DNA from: JAGPDF01 sp052035735
GTDB lineage: Bacteria > Acidobacteriota > Thermoanaerobaculia > Multivoradales > JAGPDF01
Length of the DNA: 64,000 nucleotides
Reading direction: 5' to 3'
NCBI GenBank assembly: GCA_052035735.1
Contig: JBPOHI010000112.1
Location: 4,043-68,042, forward strand
The translations under genes and the position numbers were made by a program. Under the pieces are notes generated by a model. The model saw only the letters and a program-made list of their open reading frames with translations. It made no database searches and was not told the DNA's origin. Positions 57,753 through 64,000 of this stretch are shown piece by piece (within the stretch, counting starts at the first letter, position 1; the number at the start of each line of letters is the position of its first letter).

Positions 57753-58043
57753 TCAGGACTTCGTCCGCGAAAGACGCGATCGGCTTCGCGACACGACGCC
57801 GCGCAGCATCGAGATCGCCTGCGTCAGCCGCTGCAGGCGGCGATTGCGCTGCTGGATCGTCGCCATGTCGTCCTGGGCCGAGAGATCGCTGCGGATGTCG
57901 CGCTGCGCGCGCTCCATCTCGAAAGCGAGCTGGTCGAGTTGCGCCGGCTCGAAGCGCAGATAGGTGCGCTCGGTGACCAGCAGATAGCCGTCGGCAATGT
58001 CCTTCGCCATCGCGAATGCGCTGCCACCCGGGAAGTTGGCCAC
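57753..58043 (-). CDS. Small conserved-looking hypothetical protein
   Basis: About 96 residues, unknown. Contains ADGYLLVTERTYLRFEPAQL, then a helical part (DQLAFEMERAQRDIRSDL and IQQRNRRLQRLTQAISMLR) and a basic end. Start: GTG at 58043 is preferred because TATGAT stands 6 nt upstream; an ATG at 58010 would give 85 residues. No signal or membrane part. Confidence 0.55.
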   Translation of the reverse strand: MANFPGGSAFAMAKDIADGYLLVTERTYLRFEPAQLDQLAFEMERAQRDIRSDLSAQDDMATIQQRNRRLQRLTQAISMLRGVVSRSRSRLSRTKS

Positions 58044-58049
58044 GGGCCG

Positions 58050-58055
58050 ATCATA
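58050..58055 (-). promoter_or_regulatory. Candidate leaderless -10 element for the gene starting at 58043
   Basis: TATGAT is followed by 6 nt (CGGCCC) and GTG. Confidence 0.4.
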
Positions 58056-58143
58056 GCGAAGCCGCGTGTTACTATTCCCGCACCCGGCCGGTTCCCGATC
58101 CGGCCCTGTTCCGCCCGCCAATCTGGAGGCTCTGGAGGCCATC

Positions 58144-59361
58144 GTGAACCGTTTTCCCGGCGTCGACTACATGGAATTCGACGCGCTGCTCACCGAAGAG
58201 CAGCGCCTGGTGCGTGACTCCGTCCGCGCCTTCGTGGACGAGAAGGTCAAGCCCATCATCGAAGAGTGCCACCGCGACGGCCGCACGCCGCTCGAGCTGG
58301 TGCCCGAGATGGGCAGAATGAGCCTCTTCGGCTCGACGATCGACGAGTACGGTCTTCCCGGCCTCGACAACGTCGCCTACGGCCTGATCATGACCGAGCT
58401 CGAGCGCGGAGACTCCGGCCTGCGCAGCTTCGTCTCGGTGCAGTCGTCGCTGGTGATGTACCCGATCTACGCCTACGGTTCGCAGGCCCAGAAGGACCGC
58501 TGGATTCCGAAGATGGGTACCGGCGAGGCGATCGGCTGCTTCGGCCTCACCGAGCCGGACTTCGGCTCCAACCCGGGAGGCATGCGCACGACGGCCAAGA
58601 AGACCTCCGACGGCTGGGTCTTGAACGGCTCCAAGCAGTGGATCACCAACGGCACGCTCGCCGACGTCGCCATCGTCTGGGCACAGACCGACGATTCGAC
58701 CGGCGGAATCCGCGGCTTCCTGGTCGAAAAGGGCACCCCGGGCTACACATCATCGGATCAGCACGGCAAGTTCTCGCTGCGAGCTTCGACCACGTCGGAG
58801 CTCGGGCTGCACGACTGTCACGTCCCCGACGACGCGATGCTGCCCGGCGCCAAAGGCCTGCGCGGTCCGCTCTCCTGCCTTACGCAGGCGCGCTACGGCA
58901 TCGCCTGGGGGGGCTTGGGCGCAGCGATGGAGTGCTACTACACCGCGCTCGAGTATGCCAAGCAGCGCGTCCAGTTCATGGGTCAGCCGATCGCCAGCCA
59001 CCAGCTCGTGCAGGAGAAGCTCGCCTGGATGGTCACCGAGATCACCAAGGGCCAGCTCCTCGCCCTGCAGATGGGCAAGCTCAAGGACGCCGGCAAGCTC
59101 AAGCCGCACCACGTCTCGATGGGCAAGCGCAACAACGTCTGGGTGGCGCGCGAATGCGCCCGCTTGTCGCGCGAGATCCTGGGCGCCAACGGCATCGTCG
59201 ACGACTACCCGGTGATCCGCCACATGCTGAACATCGAGTCGGTGTTCACCTACGAAGGCACGCACGACATCCACGGACTCGTCATCGGCGAGGCGGTGAC
59301 CGGCATCCCGGCCTACAACCCGCCCATCGTGAACGCCAGGAAGCCCAAGGCGGGAGGTTGA
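58144..59361 (+). CDS. Glutaryl-CoA dehydrogenase-like acyl-CoA dehydrogenase
   Basis: A 405-residue FAD enzyme closely resembling mitochondrial glutaryl-CoA dehydrogenase, which oxidises and decarboxylates glutaryl-CoA to crotonyl-CoA in lysine and tryptophan breakdown. Matching blocks: VAYGLIMTELERGDSGLRS, SVQSSLVMYPIYAYGS, GCFGLTEPDFGSNPGGMRT, GKFSLRAS, LTQARYGIAWGGLGA and the catalytic-base segment TYEGTHDIHGLVIGEAVTGI. The GTG at 58144 follows two GGAGG sites and begins at the family start. glpX follows after 5 nt. Confidence 0.92.
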   Translation: MNRFPGVDYMEFDALLTEEQRLVRDSVRAFVDEKVKPIIEECHRDGRTPLELVPEMGRMSLFGSTIDEYGLPGLDNVAYGLIMTELERGDSGLRSFVSVQSSLVMYPIYAYGSQAQKDRWIPKMGTGEAIGCFGLTEPDFGSNPGGMRTTAKKTSDGWVLNGSKQWITNGTLADVAIVWAQTDDSTGGIRGFLVEKGTPGYTSSDQHGKFSLRASTTSELGLHDCHVPDDAMLPGAKGLRGPLSCLTQARYGIAWGGLGAAMECYYTALEYAKQRVQFMGQPIASHQLVQEKLAWMVTEITKGQLLALQMGKLKDAGKLKPHHVSMGKRNNVWVARECARLSREILGANGIVDDYPVIRHMLNIESVFTYEGTHDIHGLVIGEAVTGIPAYNPPIVNARKPKAGG

Positions 59362-59366
59362 CGAAG

Positions 59367-60353
59367 ATGACAGTCGACCGCAATCTCGAACAGGATTTCA
59401 TTCGCGTCACCGAGCAGGCAGCGATCGCCGCGGCGCGCACGATGGGCCTGGGCGACCGCAAGAAGTCGGACCGGGTCGCCGTCGAGGCGATGCGGCTGGA
59501 GCTCGACCAGCTCGCCATGGCCGGCCGCATCGTCATCGGCGAAGGGGAGCGCGACGAAGCGCCGATGCTCTACATCGGCGAAGAGGTCGGCGCGCTCAAG
59601 GGCAGAGCCGACGGCGTCGGCGTCGATATCGCCGTCGATCCGCTCGAAGGAACGAACCTCTGCGCCACAGGCGCCCCGGACGCGACGGCGGTGCTCGCGG
59701 CCGCCGAACGCGGGGGTCTCCTGCACGCGCCCGACAGTCACATGCAGAAGATCATCGTCGGGCCGACGGCCAAGGGGAAGGTGCACATCGACGCACCGGT
59801 GTCCGAGAACCTGCGCGCCCTGGCCAAGGCCTTCTCGCGCGACATCGAGGACCTGACGATCGTCGTTCTCGACCGTCCGCGCCACGATCAGCTGATCGCC
59901 GACATCCGCACCGCCGGCGCCCGTATCCGCCTGATCGGCGATGGCGACCTTTCGGCCGGCATCGCCGCTGCGGTGCGCGGCACGGGGGTGCACGCCGTGT
60001 TCGGCACCGGCGGCGCGCCCGAGGGCGTCATCACCGCCGCCGCGATGCGCTGCCTCGGCGGCGAGATCCAGGCCCGGCTGGTGGCGTCCGACGACGCGCA
60101 GCGCGCGCGGCTCGCGTCCCTCGGCTACACCGATCTGTCGAAGATCTACCAGACCGAAGATCTCGCGCCGGGCGAGCAGATCCTGGTTTCGTGCAGCGGC
60201 GTGACCGACGGCGAACTGCTGCACGGAGTGCGATTCTTCGGCGGCGGCTCGCGCACCCAGACGCTGTTCATGTCGCTGTCGCGGAAGATCATCCGCTTCG
60301 TCGACACGATCCATCGCGAGGACCTCTCGACGCCGGCCTACTTCGACGTCTGA
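59367..60353 (+). CDS. glpX: Class II fructose-1,6-bisphosphatase GlpX
   Basis: A 328-residue gluconeogenic phosphatase. Motifs: RIVIGEGERDEAPMLYIGEE, the metal-binding VDPLEGTNLCATG, SHMQKIIVGP, LIGDGDLSAGIAAA, FGTGGAPEGVITAAAM and GGGSRTQTLFMS. It turns fructose-1,6-bisphosphate into fructose-6-phosphate. The ATG at 59367 comes 5 nt after the glutaryl-CoA dehydrogenase stop with GGGAGG upstream, so both are cotranscribed. Confidence 0.96.
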   Translation: MTVDRNLEQDFIRVTEQAAIAAARTMGLGDRKKSDRVAVEAMRLELDQLAMAGRIVIGEGERDEAPMLYIGEEVGALKGRADGVGVDIAVDPLEGTNLCATGAPDATAVLAAAERGGLLHAPDSHMQKIIVGPTAKGKVHIDAPVSENLRALAKAFSRDIEDLTIVVLDRPRHDQLIADIRTAGARIRLIGDGDLSAGIAAAVRGTGVHAVFGTGGAPEGVITAAAMRCLGGEIQARLVASDDAQRARLASLGYTDLSKIYQTEDLAPGEQILVSCSGVTDGELLHGVRFFGGGSRTQTLFMSLSRKIIRFVDTIHREDLSTPAYFDV

Positions 60354-60399
60354 TCGACCGGCCGCCGACTGCCAGCGCCCCGGAGACCTCGACGGACCG

Positions 60400-60888
60400 A
60401 TGATCAAACCCGACCGCTGGATCCGTGCCTGGGCCGAGGGGGGTGGAGTGGAGCCCTACGAGCCGGCGCAGGTGAACTCGGCCTCCTTCGACGTCCGGCT
60501 GTCGGATCACTGGATCTGCCCGACGCGCGATCCGGAGGAGTTTCGGGCTCCGCACATCAAGCTCTTCCCCGGCGAAGTCGTCCTCGCGTCGACTCTCGAG
60601 TACGTGCGGATTCCGCGCACCGTCGCCTGCGACCTCAAGCTCAAGTCGACCCTCGGCAGGCTGTGGATCAACCACTCCCTCGCCGGCTGGTGCGACCCCG
60701 GCTTCCAGGGCAACATCACGCTCGAGCTGCAGAATCTCGGACCCACCCCTTTCGTGCTCGAAGCCAACCGGCGGATCGCCCAGTTGATCTTCATCGCGAT
60801 GGAATCGGAGCCCGACGTGGCCTACGGCGAACCCGGCTCCTCCTCGCACTACCAGGGCCAGCGCGGCACCACGATCGCACGCGACTAG
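60400..60888 (+). CDS. dcd: dCTP deaminase (dUTPase-like fold), short form
   Basis: A 162-residue protein, shorter than the usual 185-195. The core is complete: VNSASFDVRLSDH, LKLKSTLGRLWINHSLAG, WCDPGFQGNITLELQN with the catalytic Glu region, RRIAQLIF and the C-terminal lid SSHYQGQRGTTIARD. It deaminates dCTP to dUTP for thymidylate synthesis; a bifunctional deaminase-dUTPase is possible. With MazG and two glycosylases it adds to the nucleotide and base hygiene genes of the window. Confidence 0.92.
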   Translation: MIKPDRWIRAWAEGGGVEPYEPAQVNSASFDVRLSDHWICPTRDPEEFRAPHIKLFPGEVVLASTLEYVRIPRTVACDLKLKSTLGRLWINHSLAGWCDPGFQGNITLELQNLGPTPFVLEANRRIAQLIFIAMESEPDVAYGEPGSSSHYQGQRGTTIARD

Positions 60889-60974
60889 CTTCGCCCCTCG
60901 CGCATCCGCCGCCGCAGATGCGTATCCGCCCCGAGCTCGTGGCACCCGGACGCAGCGCCCCGCATCGTCGCGGC

Positions 60975-60980
60975 TATAAT
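60975..60980 (+). promoter_or_regulatory. Consensus -10 element TATAAT that decides a start
   Basis: It places transcription start near 60987, beyond the ATG at 60983, so the ATG at 61001 is the likely start of the DUF4388 gene. No -35 box of the TTGACA type is seen. Confidence 0.5.
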
Positions 60981-61000
60981 CGATGGCTTCGACATCCGCC

Positions 61001-62149
61001 ATGAGCATTACGGGAAATCTCAAGACCATGGAGCTCGCCGAGCTCCTTCAGTGGCTCTCCGGAGCCCAGAAGACCGGCACGCTCGTGGTCGAGAACGGCA
61101 AGGTCACGAAACAGATCTTCTTTCGCGAGGGGATGATCGTCTCGTCGGCCTCGACCGACCCCAAGGAGCACCTCGGCGCCTTCCTGGTCAGTCACGGCTT
61201 CATCACCGATGCCGAGCTCGGACAGGCGATCCGAATGCAGGAAAGCAACAAGATGCTGCTCGGCAAGATCCTCTCGACGATCGGCGCCATCTCCGAGAAC
61301 GACGTCCACCGCATGCTGCGCCTGAAGGCGGAGGAGTCGATCTACGACGTGTTCAGCTGGGCGGAGGGAGACTTCCGGTTCCTCGACCAGCAGCTGCCGA
61401 CCGCCAACATGGTGCCGATCTCGATCGACGTCACCGGCCTGGTGCTCGAGGGCATGCAGCGCTTCGACGAGTGGAAGCGCATCCGCGAGATCGTCCCGTC
61501 GTCGTCCTCGGTTCCGGTCGCGGTCGGCGAGTTCGACGAGAAGGTCTTCACCGAGGGGGCGGCGCAGATCCTCTCGCTCATCGACGACGACCGCACCGTG
61601 GCCGACATCTGCAAGCTCACCCACTCGAGCGAGTTCCACGTCTGCCGCATCCTCTTTCGTCAGGTGCAATCGAAACGTCTGAAGATCATCCGGCCACGCG
61701 GCGCGCCGGCGGCCGAGACGGCCGCCCCCGTGCCAGCCCCCGCCGCCGCGCCGCAGTCGATCACGCCCGACGCGCTGCTGGTGATCGCGCAGCAGGCGCT
61801 GCAGAAGAGCGAGTTCGAGACCGCGTTGCGCCACATGCGGGCGGCGCGCGCCCTCGACCCCGACAGCCGCAAGCTCGCCGGCGAGGCTTCGAAGCTGGAA
61901 GACCGGATCCGCGCCGAAGTCGAGAAATCGGGCGTCCTGCCGACCTCGATCCCGATCCTCGCGCGCACCATGGAAGAGCTCACCCAGCTCAAGATCTCGT
62001 CGCAGGAGGGATTCCTCCTCACCCGCCTGAACGGCTCGTACGACCTGAAGTCGATCGTCAACATCAGCTCGATGAACGCCCTCGACGTTCAGCTCGCGGT
62101 CTGGAAGCTCCTCAAAGCCGGCCACATCCGGCTCGACAAGCAGCCCTAG
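61001..62149 (+). CDS. DUF4388 (PATAN) domain protein
   Basis: A 382-residue cytoplasmic protein. It starts MSITGNLKTMELAELLQWLS, TGTLVVENGKVTKQIFFREG and MIVSSASTDPKEHLGAFLVS (PATAN part). A linker domain follows with ISENDVHRMLRLKAEESIYD, VFSWAEGDF and a winged-helix-like part (ILSLIDDDRTVADICKLTHS). After an Ala/Pro linker comes a TPR-like helix pair (FETALRHMRAARALDPDSRK) and a second wing (FLLTRLNGSYDLKSIVNISS). Two sensory-type PATAN proteins in one window, one soluble and one membrane-bound, suggest a shared signal. Confidence 0.82.
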   Translation: MSITGNLKTMELAELLQWLSGAQKTGTLVVENGKVTKQIFFREGMIVSSASTDPKEHLGAFLVSHGFITDAELGQAIRMQESNKMLLGKILSTIGAISENDVHRMLRLKAEESIYDVFSWAEGDFRFLDQQLPTANMVPISIDVTGLVLEGMQRFDEWKRIREIVPSSSSVPVAVGEFDEKVFTEGAAQILSLIDDDRTVADICKLTHSSEFHVCRILFRQVQSKRLKIIRPRGAPAAETAAPVPAPAAAPQSITPDALLVIAQQALQKSEFETALRHMRAARALDPDSRKLAGEASKLEDRIRAEVEKSGVLPTSIPILARTMEELTQLKISSQEGFLLTRLNGSYDLKSIVNISSMNALDVQLAVWKLLKAGHIRLDKQP

Positions 62150-62153
62150 AAGC

Positions 62154-62780
62154 TCAGCTCCCGAACGGCACGGTCGGGCGCGGCGAGGAGACCGCGCGGC
62201 TGCCGGCGACGGCGAAACGCAGCGGCCAGTCGGCCGCTTCCCCGGCCGATTCGCAGCCGACCCGCGGTCCGGTGAGGATCGCGGATTCGGCGACCGTTTC
62301 CCCCGCCGCCAACCGCAGCGCGCCGCGGTCGAGCCGCACGGTGTCGAGGTCCAAGTCCACCGCCAGCCCCTTGGTCAGATTGCCCGGCCCCGCCAGCAGG
62401 CGGTGAGTGGCGATCGCTCCCGGCCGGTGCCGCCGCACGAGGTTCTCCCCTTCGACAATCTCGCCAGCGCGCAGGAGGACAGCGATCCCTTCGCCCTCGG
62501 GTCCGGTCACGACGTTGAGACAGAAGTGGATACCGTAGATGCGGTAGACGTAGGCATGCCCGCCGGCGAGGTACATCGACTCGTTGCGCGGCGTCCGGCG
62601 CCCGCGATAGGCGTGGCTCGCCCGGTCGTGCGGTCCGGCATAGGCCTCGGCCTCGACCAGCCGCACGACGATCCGCCCTTCCGGCAGCTCGCGCACGAGA
62701 TGGCGCCCGAGAAGATCCCGCGCCACGACCTCGGCGGGGCGGAAGTAGAAGGACTTCGGCAGGGGCGATCCGACGCGCAT
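62154..62780 (-). CDS. 3-methyladenine DNA glycosylase (AAG/MPG family)
   Basis: A 208-residue base-excision enzyme that removes alkylated purines. Family motifs: VVARDLLGRHLVRELPEGRI, the catalytic VEAEAYAGPHDRASHAYRG, RTPRNESMYLAGGHAYVYRI, YGIHFCLNVVTG, GEGIAVLLRAGEI and LLAGPGNLTKGLAV. It is convergent with the DUF4388 gene (4 nt apart) and divergent from the epimerase gene, sharing a -10 region with it. The ATG has TATAGT 6 nt upstream and no Shine-Dalgarno. Confidence 0.95.
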   Translation of the reverse strand: MRVGSPLPKSFYFRPAEVVARDLLGRHLVRELPEGRIVVRLVEAEAYAGPHDRASHAYRGRRTPRNESMYLAGGHAYVYRIYGIHFCLNVVTGPEGEGIAVLLRAGEIVEGENLVRRHRPGAIATHRLLAGPGNLTKGLAVDLDLDTVRLDRGALRLAAGETVAESAILTGPRVGCESAGEAADWPLRFAVAGSRAVSSPRPTVPFGS

Positions 62781-62786
62781 CGCGTC

Positions 62787-62794
62787 ACTATAAT
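62787..62794. promoter_or_regulatory. Bidirectional -10 core serving two leaderless genes
   Basis: The 8-bp ACTATAAT gives TATAAT on the plus strand (62789-62794) and TATAGT on the minus strand (62792-62787). Each is exactly 6 nt from an ATG (62801 plus, 62780 minus). Confidence 0.6.
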
Positions 62795-62800
62795 CCGCCC

Positions 62801-63745
62801 ATGGCCCACACCCTCCTCATCACCGGCGGCGCCGGCTTCATCGGCAGCCACCTGGCGGAAGACGCCCTCGCCCACGGCGACCGCGTCGTCGTCCTCGACA
62901 ACCTGTCGACCGGCAAGCGCAAGAACGTCCCGGCCGGCGCGACCTTCTATCAGCGCGACATCTCGGATCCCGGTCTCGACGAGCTGGTCGCCGACGAGAA
63001 GATCGACGTCGTCAGCCACCACGCGGCGCAGGTCAACGTCCGCATCTCGATCGCCGACCCGACCGCCGACGCGCGCACCAATATCCTCGCCACCCTCGAC
63101 CTGATCTCGGCCTGCAAGAAGTCCGGCGTCCGCCGCCTGCTCTTCGCCTCGAGCGGCGGCACGGTCTACGGCGAGCAGCAGGTCTATCCCTGCGACGAGG
63201 CTCACCCGACGCATCCGACCTCCCCCTACGGCTGCGCCAAGCTCGCCGTCGAGCTCTACCTCGACGCCTTCCGCGTCATGGGCGACCTCGACCCGATCGT
63301 CTTCCGCTACGCCAACATCTACGGCCCGCGGCAGGAGCCCAAGGGCGAGGCCGGCATCGTCGCGATCCTCGCCGAGAAGCTCCTCGCCGGCGAGACGCCG
63401 CGGATCTTCGACGACGGCGAGCAGACACGCGACTACGTCTACGTCGGCGACCTGGTGAAGGCGCACCGTGCGGTGCTCGAAAACTGGACGCCGGGGATCT
63501 ACAACGTCGGCACCGGCGTCGAGACCTCGGTGAACGCGCTCTACGCAGAGGTCTCGCGACGACTCGGCACGACGATCCGCCCGCGCCACGAGCCGCCGGT
63601 CTCGGCCGAGCTCCGCCGCAACTCGCTCGACGCCTCCCGCCTCGAGCGCGCCCTGGGCGCCGCGCCGAAGACCCGCATCGCCGACGGCCTCGCGCAAACG
63701 CTCCCCTACTATCAGGGGCGGGCCGCAGCGTCGAAGGCGAAATGA
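62801..63745 (+). CDS. NAD-dependent sugar-nucleotide epimerase/dehydratase
   Basis: A 314-residue extended short-chain dehydrogenase of the GalE type. LLITGGAGFIGSHLAEDALA binds NAD, VVVLDNLSTGKRKNV follows, LLFASSGGTVYGEQQVYPC has the catalytic Ser/Thr region, and SPYGCAKLAVE is YxxxK. FRYANIYGPRQEPKGEAGIV and VGTGVETSVNALY complete the pattern. It would interconvert UDP-glucose and UDP-galactose or a related sugar for surface glycans; the exact sugar is not determined. The mRNA is predicted to be leaderless. Its stop overlaps the next gene by 4 nt. Confidence 0.92.
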   Translation: MAHTLLITGGAGFIGSHLAEDALAHGDRVVVLDNLSTGKRKNVPAGATFYQRDISDPGLDELVADEKIDVVSHHAAQVNVRISIADPTADARTNILATLDLISACKKSGVRRLLFASSGGTVYGEQQVYPCDEAHPTHPTSPYGCAKLAVELYLDAFRVMGDLDPIVFRYANIYGPRQEPKGEAGIVAILAEKLLAGETPRIFDDGEQTRDYVYVGDLVKAHRAVLENWTPGIYNVGTGVETSVNALYAEVSRRLGTTIRPRHEPPVSAELRRNSLDASRLERALGAAPKTRIADGLAQTLPYYQGRAAASKAK

Positions 63746-64000
63746 CCCGGCTGCCCGCACTCTTCGCGACGCTGCCGGCGGTTTTCGCCGCGAGCTACGA
63801 CGCCGAACGCCCGTGGGCGCTGCTCGACGAACCGATGGAGGCGCTCCTGGCGGCCCTGCCGTCGGCGGAGATTCTCGGCCGGGTGCATCCAGGCGCCCAT
63901 CTCGTCGGCGACCGGATCGTGATCGGCAAGGGGACTCGCATCGCACCCGGAGCGGTCGTCGAAGGCCCGGTCTGGATCGGCGAGGACGTCGAGATCCGCG
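63742..64000 (+). CDS. Left-handed beta-helix (hexapeptide) transferase-like protein, N-terminal part
   Basis: 86 codons are visible before the edge. After 45 helical residues (MTRLPALFATLPAVFAASYD, then ALLDEPMEALLAALP) hexapeptide repeats begin: ILGRVHPGAHLVGDRIVIGK, GTRIAPGAVVEGPVWIGEDV. Such coils are found in sugar-nucleotide acetyltransferases and in the C-terminal part of GlmU-like enzymes. With the epimerase just upstream (4-nt overlap) a role in sugar-nucleotide synthesis is likely. Confidence 0.75.
   Translation, partial: MTRLPALFATLPAVFAASYDAERPWALLDEPMEALLAALPSAEILGRVHPGAHLVGDRIVIGKGTRIAPGAVVEGPVWIGEDVEIR

Overview
The window is chromosomal DNA of very high GC content (estimated by eye at about 70 %) from a diderm bacterium. 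Its gene content fits Acidobacteriota, possibly the Thermoanaerobaculia lineage: two DUF4388 (PATAN) proteins, an ELWxxDGT-repeat protein, a delta-60-repeat protein, a DUF1844 protein, an outer-membrane phospholipase and an hspR-like gene beside dnaK. The placement is inference; there is no rRNA, tRNA, CRISPR array, insertion sequence or prophage to anchor it. I call 59 genes (two cut by the window edges), packed tightly on both strands. Thirteen neighbouring pairs share a 4-nt stop/start overlap.

Layout. 1-4.1 kb: aldehyde dehydrogenase start, secreted cyclophilin, chloramphenicol-acetyltransferase-like protein, an unknown helical protein and a SMUG1-type uracil-DNA glycosylase. 4.2-8.7 kb: ELWxxDGT secreted protein, tandem PilZ protein, DeoC. 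8.8-11.2 kb: DUF2892 protein, GAF sensor kinase and NarL-type regulator in one overlapping operon. 11.2-17 kb: CLC chloride transport protein with its overlapping small Cys protein, WG-repeat protein, PAP2 membrane protein, delta-60 protein. 17.3-19.6 kb: carA and a LolC/E-like permease. 20.5-27.7 kb: a seven-gene minus-strand operon (DnaC-like ATPase, membrane protein, SpoIID lipoprotein, acyl-CoA dehydrogenase, MeaB, methylmalonyl-CoA epimerase, unknown). 27.7-30.2 kb: hspR and dnaK with an elaborate symmetric promoter region. 30.2-34.8 kb: DUF4388, TPR and DUF1844 proteins, MazG. 34.8-39.1 kb: three glycosyltransferases. 39.1-43.3 kb: the tesA / ybbA-ybbP module known from enterobacteria. 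43.4-49.1 kb: an envelope operon (alkaline-phosphatase-superfamily enzyme, EnvC-like protein, CtpA-like protein, YibQ-like deacetylase). 49.1-53.1 kb: divergent operon of phospholipase A, MFS transporter, sigma-like factor and anti-sigma-like protein. 53.2-58 kb: degenerate phosphodiesterase-like membrane protein, IspA, STAS and RsbW-like proteins, CPBP protease. 58.1-64 kb: glutaryl-CoA dehydrogenase, GlpX, Dcd, DUF4388 protein, 3-methyladenine glycosylase, sugar-nucleotide epimerase and a left-handed beta-helix protein cut by the edge.

Themes. (1) Three otherwise unrelated exported or membrane proteins end in the same short tail, D-[GS]-F-E-x6-W, which is the best candidate for an undescribed sorting or processing signal. 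(2) Several proteins have lost the catalytic or ligand residues of their family: CtpA without Ser and Lys, EnvC-type LytM, a phosphodiesterase-like protein, PilZ without RxxxR, and a CLC with Val in place of the inner gating Glu. (3) Six genes have a -10 hexamer 6 or 7 nt before the start codon, which predicts leaderless mRNAs; one 8-bp core serves two divergent leaderless genes. (4) The phospholipase-MFS-sigma-anti-sigma operon looks like a self-contained envelope-lipid response unit.
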